From the NCBI GenBank assembly GCA_019925095.2, contig CM034389.1, forward strand, positions 3,928,001-3,992,000: 64,000 bases of DNA, read 5' to 3'. A program made the position numbers and the translations under genes. The notes below the pieces were generated by a model. That model worked only from the letters and a program-made list of their open reading frames with translations, had not been told where the DNA came from and did not search any database. Shown here piece after piece: positions 54,411-64,000 of this stretch; the stretch's first letter is position 1, and each line of letters opens with the position of its first letter. Source of the DNA: Dendrolimus kikuchii (lineage: Eukaryota; Arthropoda; Insecta; Lepidoptera; Lasiocampidae).

Positions 54411-55289
54411 TTTGTTCGTCTTTACATGAAATTAGAGTAATTTGTTCACAAAACTCGATGTGGAGTGTATCACTTATTATTGGCGTTATTTTCAATTAAA
54501 CTATACATAGAAGAAATACAGAGAGTGTTTACTGGTGCTAGTGTATGTGAGCAATGTGAAGCGAATGAGCAAGTAACTGAGTGATTCCGGCCTCCAAGGC
54601 CGCTCCTATATCTCACGTTCCGTCCGACGCTTAGCTGCTAATTCTGCGAGCTATGGGCGTCGGCGGTATGCGAGGCGCAGAGAGGTGTGCTCCAGCAGGC
54701 GGGTCGGGGGGTGCTCTCTGTCCGCAACATGTATGTATATCACCATATACATATAAATAAAGTAAAGATATAACACTAACTTCATATAGGTTATGAAAAC
54801 TGTGGTTATTTCCAGTAGAAAACATTGTTACAATAACAACTTGCAGGTCGTTATTTTTGTCAGAATATTTTCGCACCGCTCTCAATGCAAATATACTGGT
54901 TATATCTGTTTAAAATGCATTGCTCTGTATAATGCTTGCAGCGCTTCCATGAACATGACTCTGTTAAATTATAACACAATTATTTTCACTTTATTTTGTA
55001 TATTACAGCAGACAAAGTATTCCACCGACTAGAAACTAATAACAGTTACTTAAGGCCTGGTGACAAGAAGTTAATAGGTTTAATAATATAAGATAGAAGT
55101 AGTTCTAAACATGACTTACGCATGCATAAATCAATACAGCCCTATATATTTATTTTCGCATATAAATATAAATTCTGGTAACAATAGGGACTATTTCCGT
55201 GGTCCAGCAACACGAACAGTGTATAAACGCTGAGAATTCTATGAACCTGCAGTTGTTTCCACATCTGGGTACAACGTGTAGGGTAATTA
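54411..55289. other. No gene; GC-rich patch at 54585-54735
   Basis: The patch contains ggcgtcggcggtatgcgagg and gcaggcgggtcggggggtgc. No motif was recognised. Confidence 0.35.
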
Positions 55290-55590
55290 TCATACCGCGC
55301 TCAAAACGAGGTATTTCCTGGGGACTTCCTGGACAGCACGTCGGTCAAACTCCTGGGTCACCTTTCTTACAGCTCTGACCTAGCACCGTGTGACTTCTTT
55401 TTATTCCCGAAAATAAATAATCAAGTCTAAGGGATAGAACTTTCGTTGCTGGAAGATGCGCTGTCAGCGTTCGAGCAAACTAAACGAGGTGTCTGCGTTG
55501 GACTGAAAAAAGTGTTTCGAAAACTGGTTCCGACGCATGAAATTTTGTATACAGCCTAGTGGAGAGTACTTTGAAAAGATTTAATAAAAA
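55290..55590 (+). pseudogene. mariner-type transposase C-terminal remnant
   Basis: One frame reads LLGHLSYSSDLAPCDFFLFP then KINNQV, stop, GIELSLLEDALSAFEQ, KKVFRKLVPTHEILYTA, stop, WRVL. This is the C-terminal part of a Tc1/mariner-superfamily transposase: SPDLAPCDFFLFPK carries the last catalytic Asp of the DD34D triad, and the following segment ends in the usual W...Y pattern. Three in-frame stops are visible and the N-terminal part is not readable, so it is an old fossil. Confidence 0.8.
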
Positions 55591-56091
55591 AATATTAACC
55601 TATAGAACACTTTTTTTCGCAAAACTTCTGAGTGTTCCACGTATTTAGAGTAATTTTTGTATTAAATCTTAGCGACGTTGAGACTGTAAAATATATGCCC
55701 AAATGCTTATGTCATAACATCAGAAGTAAAAGAACGAATAGATAATATTCGATCATTTGTCATAATATAGTTGAGATGACATAAAAATTCGGCCCAACTT
55801 GGCCTAATGACCTACAACCACCCCTTTAGTCATCCCATGCCTCGGATTTTAGACAGTAGTTATAAATATTAGTTAGTCGTTAGATTACTATTTAAAAGAC
55901 TCCCTCTGATATCATCTCAAATACATAATTATATAAGTAGTCATCATTAGGATATTAATATGTAAAAAGTAATTACAACATTGTTGGTGCAGAATATATA
56001 AATAACTTATTCATTGAAGGACGTAACGTCAGGCGATAGGTAAAACAACTGTGTCCGCCTAATTTCACCGGCGAGTTTTATATTATTATAT

Positions 56092-56541
56092 TGCTACTTG
56101 CTAGCGGAACTCGAATTAAAATGCCGTTAGAATTATTATAGAGTTTATTAGAACTATACAAACACGTATAACACAGGTACAAATATAACCAAACACCACA
56201 AATCCAAACGCAATGCAGATGGTCGTAATTCAATAAAACGCGCAAAGTCTGCCAAGATTAGATTCCCGAATGTACACACGTCACGCCCGTACCGTAGTGG
56301 CAGCTCAAATGACCCCTCTCTCAATCAGGCCGTCGTTTTATACTTCACAAATGCAAACGTGCCCGCCCGACAACTTCGACACAATTTTCTAGAATTAGCT
56401 TGTACTTGTAATCCGCAACACCTGGCTAATGATGCTCCTGAGCGAGTACAATAGGATGTTCTCCACAATAACTAGAAACGTATGCCAATAAATAAGTGAA
56501 CAAAAGAAGACGATCATAATATAGCTCAAGTTTTACAATGA
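56092..56541 (+). mobile_element. Solo LTR (family L), diverged
   Basis: gaactcgaattaaaatgccg, caaacacgtataacacaggt and aagaagacgatcataatat follow the order in the 48456 copy. The ends are altered (tgctac instead of tgttac). Confidence 0.65.
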
Positions 56542-56584
56542 AAGAAAATAAAACTAAATTATAAATAAATTAGTATAAATTATG

Positions 56585-57110
56585 TAAACAATCGCTACCA
56601 GAGGGAAGCACGCCCAGAAGGCTGGCTGTATTGCCACGCTGCATGGCAATGCTGATTCGTTGGGCGAAATACGAATCGGCCTTCTGATCACGGGTTCTTA
56701 CAAATTTCTTTGAAGAAACCCTTTGCCGATGGACCCCACGGATTTAAAGTTTCAACTTCAAACGGCACAAATATGTAAACTCCTTCCTAGGGTTCTATAT
56801 TTGCGATGTTTGAGATCTTCAGCTGTCGAAGCAACGTGCCAGCCATCGGAACTTAGTCATCGGTAGATGTGATGAGAGGTTCAACGGATGTCGCATTCTA
56901 CACAAGCGGCCATCCCACCTTCCAAGGAATGAGTGACATTCCGTCCAGCCTCTTGCCATCGTCGTGCACCAAGCCATTTCGCTCTAGGATGGCTGGTACG
57001 CCGACGCTGACAAGAGCTCGGCGGATGATGTCATTTATTAACTCTCTAAATTTGTCACTATCTTTTCTTCTTACTCTTTCGTATCGCTCTTGTCGCTTCG
57101 CTGTCTTCAA
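56585..57110 (-). pseudogene. Orphan conserved domain, longer copy
   Basis: On the minus strand: KRQERYERVRRKDSDKFREL, NDIIRRALVSVGVPAILERN, DGKRLDGMSLIPWKVGWPLV, a TAG in place of an expected Trp, NATSVEPLI, VPFEVETLNPWGPSAKGF, then after a frameshift TRDQKADSYFAQRISIAMQ and RGNTASLLG. The D-G-K-R-x-D-G ... PW ... W(N/D)xT order could be a PD-(D/E)xK-like nuclease core, but this is inference. Several stops and one frameshift make it non-functional. Confidence 0.6.
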
Positions 57111-57544
57111 TTGATCTCCCCGTAGGCGCGCCTTCCTCTATTTATATACCCGGAAAAATCTTCTGGAACCCATAATTTCGATCTTCTTTTCGTTATTCTT
57201 TTATTTACTGTCTATCCCTTTCTAAACATCTATCTATCTCTGTCTTTTCCTTCCTGAACCTTCTATTCTAGAATTTCGATCTTCATCTATCGCTTTCTAA
57301 AATGTATCTGTCCTTGTCTTTTTCTTCCAGAATCTTCTACCTATTTCTAAAAGTCTTGAGACTGGCTTACGCTGCCAGAAAGTTCTACCCTCGGTCCTTA
57401 CGATATAAATATGATATATGAATATTACACAGCACATATATAGAAAATAGATTAAAAAAATAGACAATAGAGATTACTTATCCTTAAACTAATTGCATTG
57501 TCCTAAATAATTAATATTTTCCTCTTCACCTTTTAAATACGGAA
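57111..57544. repeat. Pyrimidine-rich tract with short irregular repeats
   Basis: 57165-57360 is strongly C/T-rich, with recurring aatttcgatcttc and ctatc.ctttctaaa words. No gene. Confidence 0.5.
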
Positions 57545-57850
57545 GAAGATTTTTTTTAAAGATTTTTAAATACAAGCTTTTGAGATCCTAGATATCATGT
57601 AGCAGCAGAGTGCTAGCCAAGACAAGTAAAACGAGCCCAAATACGACTGTTCTATCTTGTTTAGTACAGGAGTTCCAATGGCCACCTTCCGATTCCATCC
57701 TCAGATCAGCTCCACCATATTATTGCATTGTCACGCGATATACATATGCGTGCAAAATTTCAGCTCAATCGGAAACCAGGAAGTTGGTCAAATTTAACTT
57801 GCAAGATTACACCCGAACTTACATACATCCATTGCAAGTTAAATAAAAGC
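57545..57850. repeat. Interspersed repeat paired with 31661-31980
   Basis: gatcctagatatcatgtagc and acttgcaagattacacccga are the inverse of the other copy; the end cattgcaagttaaataaaag is conserved. Confidence 0.65.
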
Positions 57851-58429
57851 TTGCAAAAACGATTTATTTCAGGCTAGAAATAAAGTTTTGACCGACCCCA
57901 AGAAGTGAAACTTAGTATTTCTGTAAGGAAGGTATGAACTTGAAGAATTATCTGAGTTGTTGTGCCCTTGTTTGCTTAATAAACAGTCCGAAAAAACAAC
58001 ACAAACTTTCCAAAACCACTCGGCCTTGGATCAGTGATTACCAAGTTGAGTCTCGAGATGATTTCCCCGGGATAAATCGCCAAGATAAAACTTGTTGATC
58101 TCTTATTTAGTGGGAGATGGGGCGTGAACGAGGGTTGTTACAGGCAGTGGTCGCGTACCACTTATTAAGGCCCCTTAGTTATAACATCATTTGATTTTTT
58201 CGTGTAAAAATGCTGGTTTTAGGATTGTTTTAGTGGAAGCTGAAGGAGCATTGGTGTTTTGCTTCATTCAAAAAAATGGGGCGGAATATTTTTTAAGCGT
58301 CTCCTTCATTACTTAAGGTTATTTTGCCTGCAAAATGAGTTGCTTCGTAAATTTTGATGGCTGTCTGGTTATGTGTTTTCAAAGTTCATTTTTAGTAAGT
58401 TTTTTTTTTAAATCATAGGTGGTGAGTTA
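57851..58429. other. No recognised feature
   Basis: Mixed composition with no family match. Confidence 0.4.
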
Positions 58430-58625
58430 TTCGCGTACAATTTATAAAAAAATCCTAATCACCTGGAGCGATTTTGGTGATTTTGTTCTTATGTGTTTGA
58501 GTGAGTCCCCGGATGGTTTAAATCCACAATTGGAACCGATAGGTGGCGCTGGGATCGGGGTCCTAGATTTTTATTTTTTCAGAGCAGGACAACGTCTGCC
58601 TGGGACGCTAGTTAGATATAAAAAC
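58430..58625 (-). repeat. Rep-C copy
   Basis: taatcacctggagcgattttg, aggtggcgctgggatcgggg and agcaggacaacgtctgcc are the inverse of the 14894 copy. Confidence 0.65.
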
Positions 58626-58892
58626 ATTCGAACAATAGATACATTCATGTAATGCAACAATTTTTATTTAATAGACCAATAATGGTCAGTGACCATACGT
58701 TTAAACGTAGTCATTGATTTAGCTTGTCTGATTCGTAAGGGGAAGTCCCACAGTCGAACAGCCTGTACGGCAAAAGAATTTCCTACGAAGGAAGAAGTGT
58801 GTGCAAGTATTGTTAACAAAAGATTTTCATTTGTGCGCAATTTACAGGAATGAGATTGATAGAGAAAACAAAAAATTGTTTAAGGGGAACGT

Positions 58893-58988
58893 ACTGTGTA
58901 CAACCCGCCACGCTTGTCCAAAGCGGCTTGTTAGGTTGTATTACCATGCTTCCTTCACCGTCAGTACGAGGTAATTGTAATAGTATAC
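58893..58988 (-). mobile_element. SINE-2 fragment interrupted by LINE-A
   Basis: acaacccgccacgcttgtcc and tgcttccttcaccgt are antisense SINE-2 body. Confidence 0.55.
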
Positions 58989-59172
58989 ATACATACATAC
59001 ATACATAACTTCACGCCAGTTCTCTTGCGGGGTAGGCACGAACAACAGAGTGCCATTTAGGCTTATTCTTACACACCTCACTTGCCTCTTTGACATTCAT
59101 AACTCTTGTCATGCAAGCTCGTCTGTTCTTAAGGCTCCTGACATCACCTTCTGCTAGTACACGATCAATTTA
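58989..59172 (-). mobile_element. LINE-A 3' end with 12-bp TSD
   Basis: CATA repeats, then the LINE-A 3' end to cacgatcaattta. Flanked by gtaatagtatac at 58977-58988 and 59173-59184. Confidence 0.9.
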
Positions 59173-59184
59173 GTAATAGTATAC

Positions 59185-59667
59185 ACATTAAAATATTGCC
59201 AACACACCTTCTAAATTCAAATTCCTAGTTCACAAAACACTAACACAGTAATTCCATTTCTATTTTCTCCTTGCTCTTCTTCTTCCTTTACTAACTTTCT
59301 TTTCCTTCCTTGTATAAATAAGTAAACATTTAATATTAAGCCTAGCGATTATCAAAATCCCTTTAATAAGATATTTATATTTTAACTTCTGGACAGCGTT
59401 GTGGGCTGCATTATTGATTAATATTTTATTTAAATTGTAATTTTTGTATTTAATTTTAATAATGTAGCTGTTTGTTGTTCCAATAAAATAAAATAAAATC
59501 AGAATACTGCCTAAGTGTACTATTAAAAAATAAATTATAGGTATATATTTCATCTAAAGGAATAATAATATTGAAAATAATCAAATATTAATAAACAAAT
59601 TTTGTTAAGCGATTGTAAAAATATAGATATAAATAAATACAAATATAGATATAGGTATAATATTTTC
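59185..59667. other. No recognised feature
   Basis: AT-rich. The 97-codon minus-strand frame here is Ile/Asn/Lys-rich, as expected by chance in such DNA. Confidence 0.4.
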
Positions 59668-59737
59668 GGAAAAACCAAAATCATATAAAATTACCGCGCT
59701 TAAAACCGTTAAAACGTAGTTTTATTAGATATAGGTA
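59668..59737 (+). mobile_element. PLE 3'-terminal fragment
   Basis: cggaaaaaccaaaatcatat then cgcttaaaaccgttaaaacg. Confidence 0.75.
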
Positions 59738-59907
59738 TGTTAAAGACGACGGATTTTTCAAATAATATACATGAGAAATATTAAATTAATTTACAATTAT
59801 TATTATTTTGCACACCGTGAAAATGGTAGAATGTATAGGACATCAACTTATCATTGTAACAACTTTTGTGCTACATTCTGGCAAATAAAGATATATTATT
59901 GTTATTA

Positions 59908-60034
59908 TAATGTATGTCTTTGTAGACCATGGGCCATAAAAATGGCCCAGACTTTTGGAGGGCTTGCGTGGGGCCATGGGAAGGCCAACACGTAGAGGCC
60001 CTTTGACAAATTTAATGTAAATGTGGCGTGACAG
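59908..60034 (+). mobile_element. Rep-X end fragment flanked by TTA/ATT runs
   Basis: tgtatgtctttgtagaccat to aaatgtggcgtgacag followed by TTATTATTATTA. Most of Rep-X is missing. Confidence 0.7.
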
Positions 60035-60149
60035 TTATTATTATTATAGTAGTATCGTACATTTCTAGCCAGGATTCGAACTTGCGTCAGGTTGAGACGT
60101 GAGTGCGTTAACCACTAATACTTAGTGAAAAACTTTAGTATAAACTTAT

Positions 60150-60525
60150 TGATTATACATCGGCAGAAAACACACGTTGTATATCCTCCAGCTAAGCGAG
60201 TTACGCTTGTGTTATCTTATATCTTATCTTATACTAATATATAAAGCTGAACAGTTTGTTTGTTTGTTTAAACGCGCTAATCTCAGGAACTACTTTTCTG
60301 ATTTGAAAAATTCTTTCAGTGTTGGATAGCCCATTTATCGAGGAAGGCTATAGGTTATATATCATGACGCTAAGACCAATAGGAGCGGAGCAGTAATGAA
60401 AAATGTTTCAAAATCGGGGGGGCTTTGAAAACAAATTCCACGCGGACGGCGTCGCGGGCACAGCTAGTAGGTAATATAATGGACAACTTTTGAGTCGATC
60501 TCAGACACGCAGACCACAGTAAATT
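60150..60525 (-). mobile_element. SINE-1 copy split by another short repeat
   Basis: cggcagaaaacacacgttgt to cgagttacgcttgtgttat on the left and gatctcagacacgcagaccac on the right are SINE-1. The middle is the foreign segment at 60226-60470. Confidence 0.65.
60226..60470 (+). mobile_element. Short interspersed repeat nested in SINE-1
   Basis: Contains gaacagtttgtttgtttgtt, aacgcgctaatctcaggaac and gacggcgtcgcgggcacagc then tagtag. It resembles a very common lepidopteran repeat that ends gcgggcacagctagt. Superfamily not assigned. Confidence 0.6.
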
Positions 60526-60548
60526 AATTAATATTAATTTTATTGCAT

Positions 60549-60842
60549 GAATTCAGCAGACAGGCAGACGGACCGCTTGAGGGAAGGCAGTTACTATCAC
60601 CTCTGGACATTTGCAACACCAAAGGTGCTACAAATGCGCTGCTGCTCTTTTAAGGGAGACTGGGACCTAGTCACTAATTCCGGATCACAAATCAAGGTTG
60701 TTATGGCGGCATACTCTACACCGGGGGTGGTAGCCATCCAGTCGGGCAAATACCTTACCACTTGGCTGTGAGTTGTTTTGTCGCCTTTTACGACAGGCCG
60801 CCGGGCTGCAGGAAATTGTATTCTTTCTCCGTTCCTGAACGT
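60549..60842 (-). mobile_element. SR1, full length
   Basis: attcagcagacaggcagacg to tctttctccgttcctgaacg. A slightly altered head. Confidence 0.78.
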
Positions 60843-60852
60843 AATAAAAGCT

Positions 60853-61018
60853 TAATAAAACTACGTTTTAACGGTTTTAAGCGCGGTAATTTATTTGATT
60901 TTTGTTATTCCGACAATTAACAATACTCGTTGACACTTGACATCTTTGTCTTCCGTGATCACGGCCACTGAAAAGTGGCCGAAATGTCGGACACAAGTCA
61001 CGAAAACTTAAGAAAATA
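60853..61018. mobile_element. PLE 3' ends in inverted arrangement
   Basis: The left 60 bp (aataaaactacgttttaacg to ttccgac) is the PLE terminus on the minus strand. The right part (aacaatactcgttgacact to cgaaaacttaag) is PLE on the plus strand. Another inverted PLE pair. Confidence 0.75.
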
Positions 61019-61104
61019 TTATGGAGTAGTAGTAGTTGTATTCGCCACAAAGGCAGGCAAAGGAATCTAGTCCATACAGCCAATTCTGATGTTTAAGTCT
61101 TCGT

Positions 61105-61340
61105 ATAATAGTCGCGCAGTTGTATTGTAGGCTACAACTAACGCCATTCAACGGAGTTCTTGTGAAAACTCAAAAGGCCACATTTGACTATACAGTTCAC
61201 ATTTCTCACAAAACACATAATTACTACTCAAAAACTATCAATATCCTACAACTATTGTTCATTTTAGAGTAATTTTACACATTTTTAGAAAATAAAACTG
61301 CACAGCACAACGTCTCCTTTCAGTTCCCGCCAAAAACTAT
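61105..61340 (-). repeat. Inverted repeat partner of 62620-63015
   Basis: ttgtattgtaggctacaa, acggagttcttgtgaaaact and cagcacaacgtctcc are the reverse complement of the other copy, without its LINE-A insertion. Confidence 0.75.
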
Positions 61341-61341
61341 A

Positions 61342-61597
61342 ATAATAATATAATAATAACAAATAATCGGCAGACAAACACACACATTCTATATCCCCAA
61401 ATTAAGCAAGTTACGCTTGAGTTATGGTTAATATACAACGGACTACTCTGGGGCCGATCCCAGACACCCAGACCATAGTAAATAACGGAGAAAATACGTT
61501 TCCGAAATTTACTATACCAGGAATCGAACCCGGAGCCTCTGCGTTGCAGTGAGGTAGGCCGGCAAAGGCTTAGCCCGCTCAACCACAGAGGCCGTCA
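61342..61597 (-). mobile_element. SINE-1, full length
   Basis: Complete from the TAAT-rich tail and cggcagacaaacacacacat to the head gaggccgtc. It carries the antisense B box ggaatcgaacccgg. Confidence 0.8.
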
Positions 61598-61629
61598 AAA
61601 ACTCAGAAAATATTATGGATAAAAGTTTG

Positions 61630-61720
61630 TTTACTAAAGTTACTATGTTAGAAATCGAACCCGGATCCGCGTTCCAGTGACCTACGTTAGCATGCTTAGC
61701 CTACTTAACGATAAAGATGG
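61630..61720 (-). mobile_element. Diverged SINE-1-like head
   Basis: gaaatcgaacccggatccgc and gcatgcttagcctacttaac parallel the SINE-1 head but are mutated. Confidence 0.45.
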
Positions 61721-61881
61721 TATATTGAATAAACAAATATTGGGTAACCAAAATTGATTTCTTCAAACGCCTTTCTCCATACATTTTCCTTTACAATGAG
61801 TGTTAATCACAGAATACACTGTTCGTTGGGTCACGGTTAGGCGCGCACGTTATTTAGACGACGTGCTCGGAGTATCAAATA

Positions 61882-61968
61882 ATAATAATAATATAATAAT
61901 AATAATCGGCAGACAAACACACACATTGTATATCCCCAAATTAAGCAAGTAACGCTTGTGTTATGGGT
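61882..61968 (-). mobile_element. SINE-1 3' fragment
   Basis: TAATAAT tail, then cggcagacaaacacacacat and the ttacgcttgtgttatgg-type end. Confidence 0.7.
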
Positions 61969-62062
61969 CAAATATTTATATATATCGAATGAGGAACAGA
62001 AGCTATGGTATACCCTGAAATATCTAAATTTAAAATTGTTACGAACTTTTCTTAGCACATTT

Positions 62063-62377
62063 TATCCGTGCAGAAACGGAGAAAGAATACAATTTCCTGC
62101 GGCCGGGCGGCCTGTCGTAAGAGGCGACTTAACAACCCACAGCCAGGTGGTCGTGCATTTGCTCGACTGGATGGCTACCACCCCTAGTCTAAAGTATGTC
62201 GCCATAACAATCTTGAGTTGTGTTCCGGCATTAGTGATCAGGTTCCAGTTTCCCTAAAGAGAGCAGCAGCGCATTTGTAGCAGCTTTGGTGTTGCAAATG
62301 TCCATAGGCGATGGTAACCGCTTTCCATCAAGTGGGCCGTCTGCCTGTCTGCTGATCTCCTGCAATAAAAAAAAACC
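62063..62377 (+). mobile_element. SR1, full length
   Basis: ttatccgtgcagaaacggag to gatctcctgcaat plus A. Among the least diverged copies. Confidence 0.8.
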
Positions 62378-62619
62378 ATAAATTATATGTGGAGACCGTT
62401 TTAAGAGTAACTAATACGGACGGATTATTCGTTTTTTTATTATTAAAGGCTTTATTCATCAGCACTCATTGGATATCGGTATATTTATGAAATTAAGATC
62501 GGTTGTGATTTTCAATAACATTACTTTAAAAAAAAAACTATTCAACGAATGTACTTCAATTAAAAACTAATCGATTCTGTTATAATCTATGCTTATACCG
62601 GATATAAATCCAATTCGTG

Positions 62620-63015
62620 AGTTCTTGGCGGAAACTGAAAGCAGATGTTGTGCTGTGCAGTTTTATTTTCTAAAAATGTGTAAAATGATTCTAAAATGAA
62701 CAATAGTTGTAGGATATTGATAGTTTTTGAGTAGTAATTATGTGTTTCTGTGAGAAATGTGAACTGTATAGTCAAAGGTGGCCTTTCGAGTTTTCACAAG
62801 AAGGTGATGTCAGGAGCCTTAAGAACAGACGAGTGTGCATGATAAGAGTTATGAATGTCAAAGAGGCAAGTGAGGTGTGTAAGAATAAGCCTAAATGGCA
62901 CTCTGTTGTTCGTGCCTACCCCGCAAGGGAGCTGGCGTGAAGTTATGTATGTATGTATGTATGTACAAGAACTCCGTTATACGGCGTCGATTGTAGCCTA
63001 CAATACAATTGCGCC
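62620..63015 (+). repeat. Inverted repeat partner of 61105-61340, carrying LINE-A
   Basis: The outer parts match the other arm in inverse. The insert at 62801-62964 is LINE-A. It could be a segmental inverted duplication or two copies of an unnamed element. Confidence 0.75.
62801..62964 (+). mobile_element. LINE-A 3' end, site-defined insertion
   Basis: aaggtgatgtcaggagcctt to ATGT repeats, flanked by acaag on both sides (62796-62800 and 62965-62969). The empty site is seen in inverse at about 61150. Confidence 0.88.
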
Positions 63016-63319
63016 TGGCATAAAGGCCTAGTTGCCAGGCCATAAACATAAAAAAAGAAATCCAATTAGACTATAATGTATCTGTATTTCAAATCCTTAT
63101 AAGAAAAACACACAAGTAAAAACTCACACATGTTCACTTAGAGCATCATAAAAAATGTACAAACAAGTTTGAAATAATATGTTATGCCCTTTATAGTTAT
63201 GAAAAAGTAGTTACCAATTCTAAATACGTAGTTTTATTACTGTAATTTTATACATTAAAAATGACTTTATTTAAATTTTTCCATGTCAAAATCGGGCTTG
63301 TTCGGTTGTCAAGCGTAAC

Positions 63320-63536
63320 ATACATACATACATACATAACTTCACGCCAGTTCCCTTGCGGGGTAGGCACGAACAACAGAGTGCCATTTAGGCTTATTCT
63401 TACACACCTCACTTGCCTCTTTGACATTCATAACTCTTGTCATGCAAGCTCGTCTGTTCTTAAGGCTCCTGACATCACCTTCTGCTAGTACACGATCAAT
63501 TTGATCATAGAAGGTGTGTCGTGGCCTTCCACGACT
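63320..63536 (-). mobile_element. LINE-A 3' end with 11-bp TSD
   Basis: CATA repeats and the LINE-A 3' end to ccttccacgact. Flanked by tcaagcgtaac at 63309-63319 and 63537-63547. Confidence 0.9.
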
Positions 63537-63547
63537 TCAAGCGTAAC

Positions 63548-64000
63548 GTTTATTATATATTATATCAAAACCAAGAGAATTATATTGTTTCTTTTATTCT
63601 AGTACAGGTTTTACGTAGTTAGAGGGAAAAAGCATCAGTTTCAACGTTCGTTTCAATTATCTGTATCTGACCATTTTGTGGTACTTCCCAATTAGCCGCG
63701 TGTGATATTTCGGCAATTTGTGGTGGTTCCGTCTTAAAGGTTAAAAGAAAATAAATAATGGAGAAGGCTATAAAAAAAAAACATCACACATCTATCCCAA
63801 CGTTCTTATTTCAGATGATTAGAGTCGTTTTTGGTCTAGCACTTCAATGGCCCAACATTCGGAGATGTATAACATCTTTCCAATCTATATTATTATTATG
63901 AATATGTTGCCGTGAAAGTAAAAACAAAATTAAAACTACGCTTTAAGAACCAAATGGGTAACGTCACACGAAAAACTGGAAAGTAGGTCATCTACGAACT
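63548..64000. other. No recognised feature
   Basis: AT-rich. No frame or family match. Confidence 0.4.

Noticed and set aside
59260..59553. 97-codon minus-strand frame
   Set aside because: Ile/Lys/Asn-rich composition expected by chance in AT-rich DNA.

Overview
The window looks like transposon-dense intergenic or intronic DNA from an insect, most likely a lepidopteran. It is AT-rich, has no dense host gene structure, and carries many short interspersed repeats. It also contains a Dong-like (R4-clade) non-LTR retrotransposon in a TAA microsatellite, a target preference first described for Dong of Bombyx mori. No rRNA, true tRNA gene, CRISPR array or operon is present. The lepidopteran assignment is an inference from repeat families; the species cannot be read from the sequence.

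The best coding sequence is a 1,204-codon open frame at 23409-27023. It encodes a reverse transcriptase followed by a CCHC knuckle and a PD-(D/E)xK restriction-like endonuclease. It sits downstream of (TAA)n but has lost its 3' tail at a junction with a truncated SINE. Two shorter relatives (28479-29028 and 29661-30290, minus strand) begin at the same internal point and are also flanked by TAA runs. The only convincing candidate host gene is a small intronless frame at 49920-50189 for an 89-residue protein with 15 cysteines and a basic tail. A possible 3'-terminal exon lies near 45602-45806.

The rest is layered repeats. LINE-A (my local name) is a 5'-truncated LINE with an ATGT tail; about fifteen copies, several with perfect target-site duplications. 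LINE-B has a CR1/Jockey-type C-terminus. Penelope-like elements carry a GIY-YIG domain and include a 771-bp palindrome at 36319-37935. SR1 is a roughly 320-bp poly(A) retroposon with about fourteen copies. There are two tRNA-derived SINE families (SINE-1, SINE-2), six solo-LTR copies, Rep-X, Rep-C, a tetranucleotide-tailed LINE 3' end (LINE-T), a hAT-type MITE with an 8-bp duplication, several foldback MITEs, a mariner transposase remnant and two copies of an orphan 'GKRLDG...ISIAIQRGN' domain.

Layout: 1-4.7 kb is mostly unique AT-rich DNA. 4.7-21 kb is mixed SINE, LINE, Penelope and LTR fragments. 21-30.3 kb is the Dong-centred nest. 30.3-42 kb holds nested retroposons and the Penelope palindrome. 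42-50.5 kb holds the hAT MITE, foldbacks, a solo LTR inside LINE-B and the Cys-rich gene. 50.5-64 kb is again LINE-A, SINE, SR1 and LTR fragments. Several nests can be dated relative to one another because an older element is split by a younger one with a target-site duplication.
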